This document shows positions 60,541-64,000 of a stretch of 64,000 nucleotides of DNA, one piece after another. Every line of letters starts with the position of its first letter. Position 1 is the first letter of the stretch. The notes beneath the pieces were generated by a model that saw only the letters and a list, made by a program, of their open reading frames with translations, did not search any database and was not told the DNA's origin. A program made the translations under genes and the position numbers. Source of the DNA: Sporobolomyces roseus (lineage: Eukaryota; Basidiomycota; Microbotryomycetes; Sporidiobolales; Sporidiobolaceae); the NCBI GenBank assembly GCA_016617785.1, contig JADILM010000004.1, positions 1,426,001 to 1,490,000 on the forward strand. Direction: 5' to 3'.

Positions 60541-61046
60541 GGGACCTGAGAGAGGAAGACTGAAGAAGAGAGGGGAGTTCAGATTCCTGGAAGAAAACAA
60601 TCGGAAAACAAGGTCGAAACTGTGAATGGTTTAGTGATCGGTATTTCCTGTGAAGTGTTAGCTTTAGTAACCGACTGTATAATGAAAGAATATCTCGATT
60701 TGTTTTTCTCATTCATCGTGATCCAGACGAGAGGACGCTTCTCGGCGCTCAGAGCTTGAACTTTCGCAAGTCGAACGAGCGTTTTGTGTTTTCGCTTGGA
60801 TTCGATTCGGAACGATAAGAAGCCTCGATTAGTATACTAGCTTTTCTCAGCGAAGGAAACGAAAGAAGATCGTACGAGCTCTCCCCGAACCGCAATAAGC
60901 CATCGATCCGAGATTTCGAATAAATAAACACTGTATTGATTTTTTGACAAGTAGGAATACAAACATAGAAGGAGGAGGTCAATGATCTTTGCTTTTTCAC
61001 ACACACAGAGAAAGAGAGATTAGGTAGGTTGGGGGCCATTGAAGCT
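60541..61046. other. Convergent 3' flanks of PEX11 and SMNDC1
   Basis: No gene is seen in these 506 bp. An ACTTTCGCAAGT word at 60761-60772 is similar to the promoter motif found elsewhere but lies between two 3' ends here. Confidence 0.45.
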
Positions 61047-62041
61047 TTAATCGTCTTCTCCTCCGAGGAAAGTTTGTCGTTTCCTTTCTTGAGCTTTCGT
61101 CATTCCTTTTCCAGATCCGACTACTCCCACTGTGCGTCCTCGATGATTATCACATCAGTACCGTGTCGATGATGAAGACGAATCGAGACGTACCTCGTGC
61201 TTGAGGAGCCATATCTGCTGGAGATCTAAACATACTCTCCCCTGTGAACATCAACGTCCTAGATATCAGCCCGTCTGATCAACATAAATTGTATCAAAGA
61301 CAACTGCATGCTCACCTGCCATTCCCGGAATACTGACGCCTTTCTTCGCCGACTTCTTTGCGAAACTCTGCCAACCTTTCTGTCGATTCGCCTGTTCCTC
61401 GGCTTTCGCTTTCTGAGTTTCCGCCTTCTTCTCATTCTTCTTCTTCTTCTTCTCCTTCTCCATTTCCGCGGCACTCGGTTCACCCGCTTTCCTCTTCTCC
61501 CCCACTCCTCCTAACAAAGGTGCGGACGAAGGAGCAGCTCCATTCCCAAATTGATTACTTGCCGGTCTTAGATCTTTCTGAGAGATGGTTTCGGGTGTAT
61601 CGTAACCTTTGAAAATGACTGTGTAGATGGGTTGTTCGGTTGATCCAGCGACAGAAGTGATTCTTGCAGGGTACCATTTCCCATCTCCAGTGTATCGAGC
61701 AGAACAATCATCTCCACTCTTCCATTCTCGTTTAGGTTTGTCCGAGGCAGAGGGAGCTGGTGCTGGTGTTCGAGAAGTCGAGGGTGTGGGTGCAGAGGAA
61801 GGAGGAGGAGCGGCAGAGGGAGGTGCGATCGATTGTTTGATCAAGTCGATCAGGGATTCGAGTTCTTCTTTAAGGGTCAAGAATTCGGTGTTGGAGGGAT
61901 CTTTAGCTAAGCCTAGCTTGAGTTGAGCGAGTTGGTACTGTGTCAAGTGGAGAGGGAGGTGGGAATTGATGAGCAAATCTCAGTGAGAAGGGAAAGAGTC
62001 TAGAGACGTACCTCGTAGGTCTCGAGTTCTTGTGGATCCAT
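61047..62041 (-). CDS. SMNDC1: Tudor-domain splicing factor SMNDC1/SPF30
   Basis: A U2 snRNP-associated protein whose Tudor domain binds symmetrically dimethylated arginines of Sm proteins. The start is MDPQELETYEYQLAQLKLGL (intron after Glu-Thr-Tyr-Glu). A helical segment and an Ala/Ser/Pro linker precede the Tudor domain, WKSGDDCSARYTGDGKWYPA then ITSVAGSTEQPIYTVIF and GYDTPETISQKDLRP. A Lys/Glu-rich basic coil follows, then GWQSFAKKSAKKGVSIPGMA, typical of SPF30, and the end FLGGEDD. About five exons. Confidence 0.9.
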
Positions 62042-62483
62042 TACTATATTCAGTGAGCAGAGCAGAGAGAGGAGTGGTGTGGCGAGGGAGAGGAAAGTGA
62101 CGTGAAAGAGGCAGACGTTCTTCGAGGTTTGTCGAGACGGAACCTCGCATTTCGCGATTACTCGTAGGTCAGGAATCACTGTCAAGCTTCCTAGGGATCG
62201 AAGCAAGATGCAACCGAACGAGCGAAAAGGGAAACAAATCTCTCGCAAAGAATCCGTGCGAGACGACGAGAAGATGAACGAAAGTAAAGAGGACTATTAC
62301 ACAAGGTTTACTCTGTTATCAAATGGGAAGAGAACCAAAAAGGAATGAAGACGGAACAAGAAAGATAGAAAGGGAAGACAGGACGAGAAAGGGGAGAACG
62401 AAGGGGGGTAACTTCGCTACTCTTCCTTTCCTCGATGATATGTGCGTATAGTGGAGAATTCGGGAGATGGTACGAAGCGGGTT
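62042..62483. promoter_or_regulatory. SMNDC1 promoter and NDUFS7 3' flank
   Basis: These 442 bp separate two minus-strand genes. A TCTCGCAAAG word near 62241 and a TTTCGCGATT word near 62152 are loose matches to the recurrent motif. No gene is seen. Confidence 0.4.
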
Positions 62484-63546
<1,063 letters not shown>

Positions 63547-64000
63547 GATGAAAGTGGAGAAAAGGTGAGGAGAGAGGGAAATTCGATTCGCTGCTGTTGG
63601 TCAACACCACTTCTCTCGATTCTGCTTCAAATCGCTTGGTCCCTTGATACTGAACTCTACTGGAATCAGCTAGGTCCAGCGGTTTGGCTGCAAGTACTCC
63701 CGTGACCTCTCGTTTGAGTTCCGCTTCTCCTCGTCGTTTCTAGCTTTTTCGCCTGTTTCTTCGCCTTCTCGACTCTGAGCGATGTCTCGAGCGTCGCCAT
63801 GCACTCTTTAGTCCTCTAATCGACGTGGCTTATCCTCGTATGCTTGCTTTGGGCTGTCACTTCCGCGCAGGACTCGATTTGTCGTCTCTCGATTTCGCTT
63901 ACCTCTCTCTAAACGCCGAATCTCCGCTTCAAGACGACTCAAACTCAGCGTCGTGGAATCAGAGATAGTACATTAGACCCCTGCTTTCAGCACAATCTAT
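63547..64000. other. Right edge, NDUFS7 upstream region with a possible partial exon
   Basis: The NDUFS7 leader lies at the left end. On the minus strand a short heptad-rich frame (LSLSRLEAEIRRLERG) precedes a GTAAGC donor around 63895-63945 and might be an exon of a gene running in from beyond 64000. The evidence is too thin to annotate it. Confidence 0.3.

Overview
The window is nuclear DNA from a basidiomycete fungus, most likely a yeast-forming Tremellomycete of the Cryptococcus/Kwoniella type. That placement is inferred from gene content and gene style, not from a marker. Genes are dense (29 in 64 kb) and almost all are split by many introns of about 50-70 bp. Donors are GTAAGT, GTGAGT or GTACGT, branch sites look like CTGAC or CTGAT, and acceptors are CAG or TAG. 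Base composition is moderate. I see no transposase, tRNA, rRNA, CRISPR array or prokaryotic-style operon. All gene coordinates below are genomic spans, introns included.

Layout. 0-13 kb: a J-domain co-chaperone, an unrecognised ER-type membrane protein, importin Kap123, a Golgi-type protein with an EDPR motif (beta-mannosyltransferase/GH130-like), and the U-box cyclophilin PPIL2. 13-20.5 kb: LEO1 of the PAF1 complex, then the most unusual locus of the window. Two histone H4 genes lie in the arms of a ~1.35 kb inverted duplication that flanks a coiled-coil gene, and the right arm also carries a copy of that gene's last ~155 bp. 20.5-30.7 kb: mitochondrial succinate-semialdehyde dehydrogenase, a HIT zinc-finger protein (ZNHIT2-like), the splicing factor RBM39/Rsd1, ESCRT-III Vps20 (its start codon is split by an intron), and the small GTPase Arl3/ARFRP1. 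30.8-35.4 kb: 5-aminolevulinate synthase (HEM1) and acetyl-CoA acetyltransferase (ERG10). 36.7-46.4 kb: a Ser/Pro-rich orphan, DUG3, RAE1, COX11, and NOM1/SGD1. 46.4-55.3 kb: a tail-anchored protein (PEX26 candidate), a short fatty acid synthase beta subunit (acetyltransferase and enoyl reductase only), and sterol C-14 reductase ERG24. 55.7-64 kb: two tandem DUF1917 (Bles03-like) paralogues, PEX11, the Tudor splicing factor SMNDC1/SPF30, and the complex I subunit NDUFS7.

The genes do not form one pathway. Loose themes are lipid, sterol and heme metabolism (FAS1, ERG24, ERG10, HEM1), mitochondria (SSADH, COX11, NDUFS7), peroxisomes (PEX11, PEX26 candidate), and RNA or chromatin work (LEO1, H4, RBM39, SMNDC1, PPIL2, RAE1, NOM1). 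Points most worth following are the inverted H4 duplication and its apparent gene conversion, the FAS beta subunit ending after the enoyl reductase, the split start codon of VPS20, an 18-nt micro-exon at the SSADH active site, and a recurrent TTGCGAA(GTT)-type motif close to many start codons.
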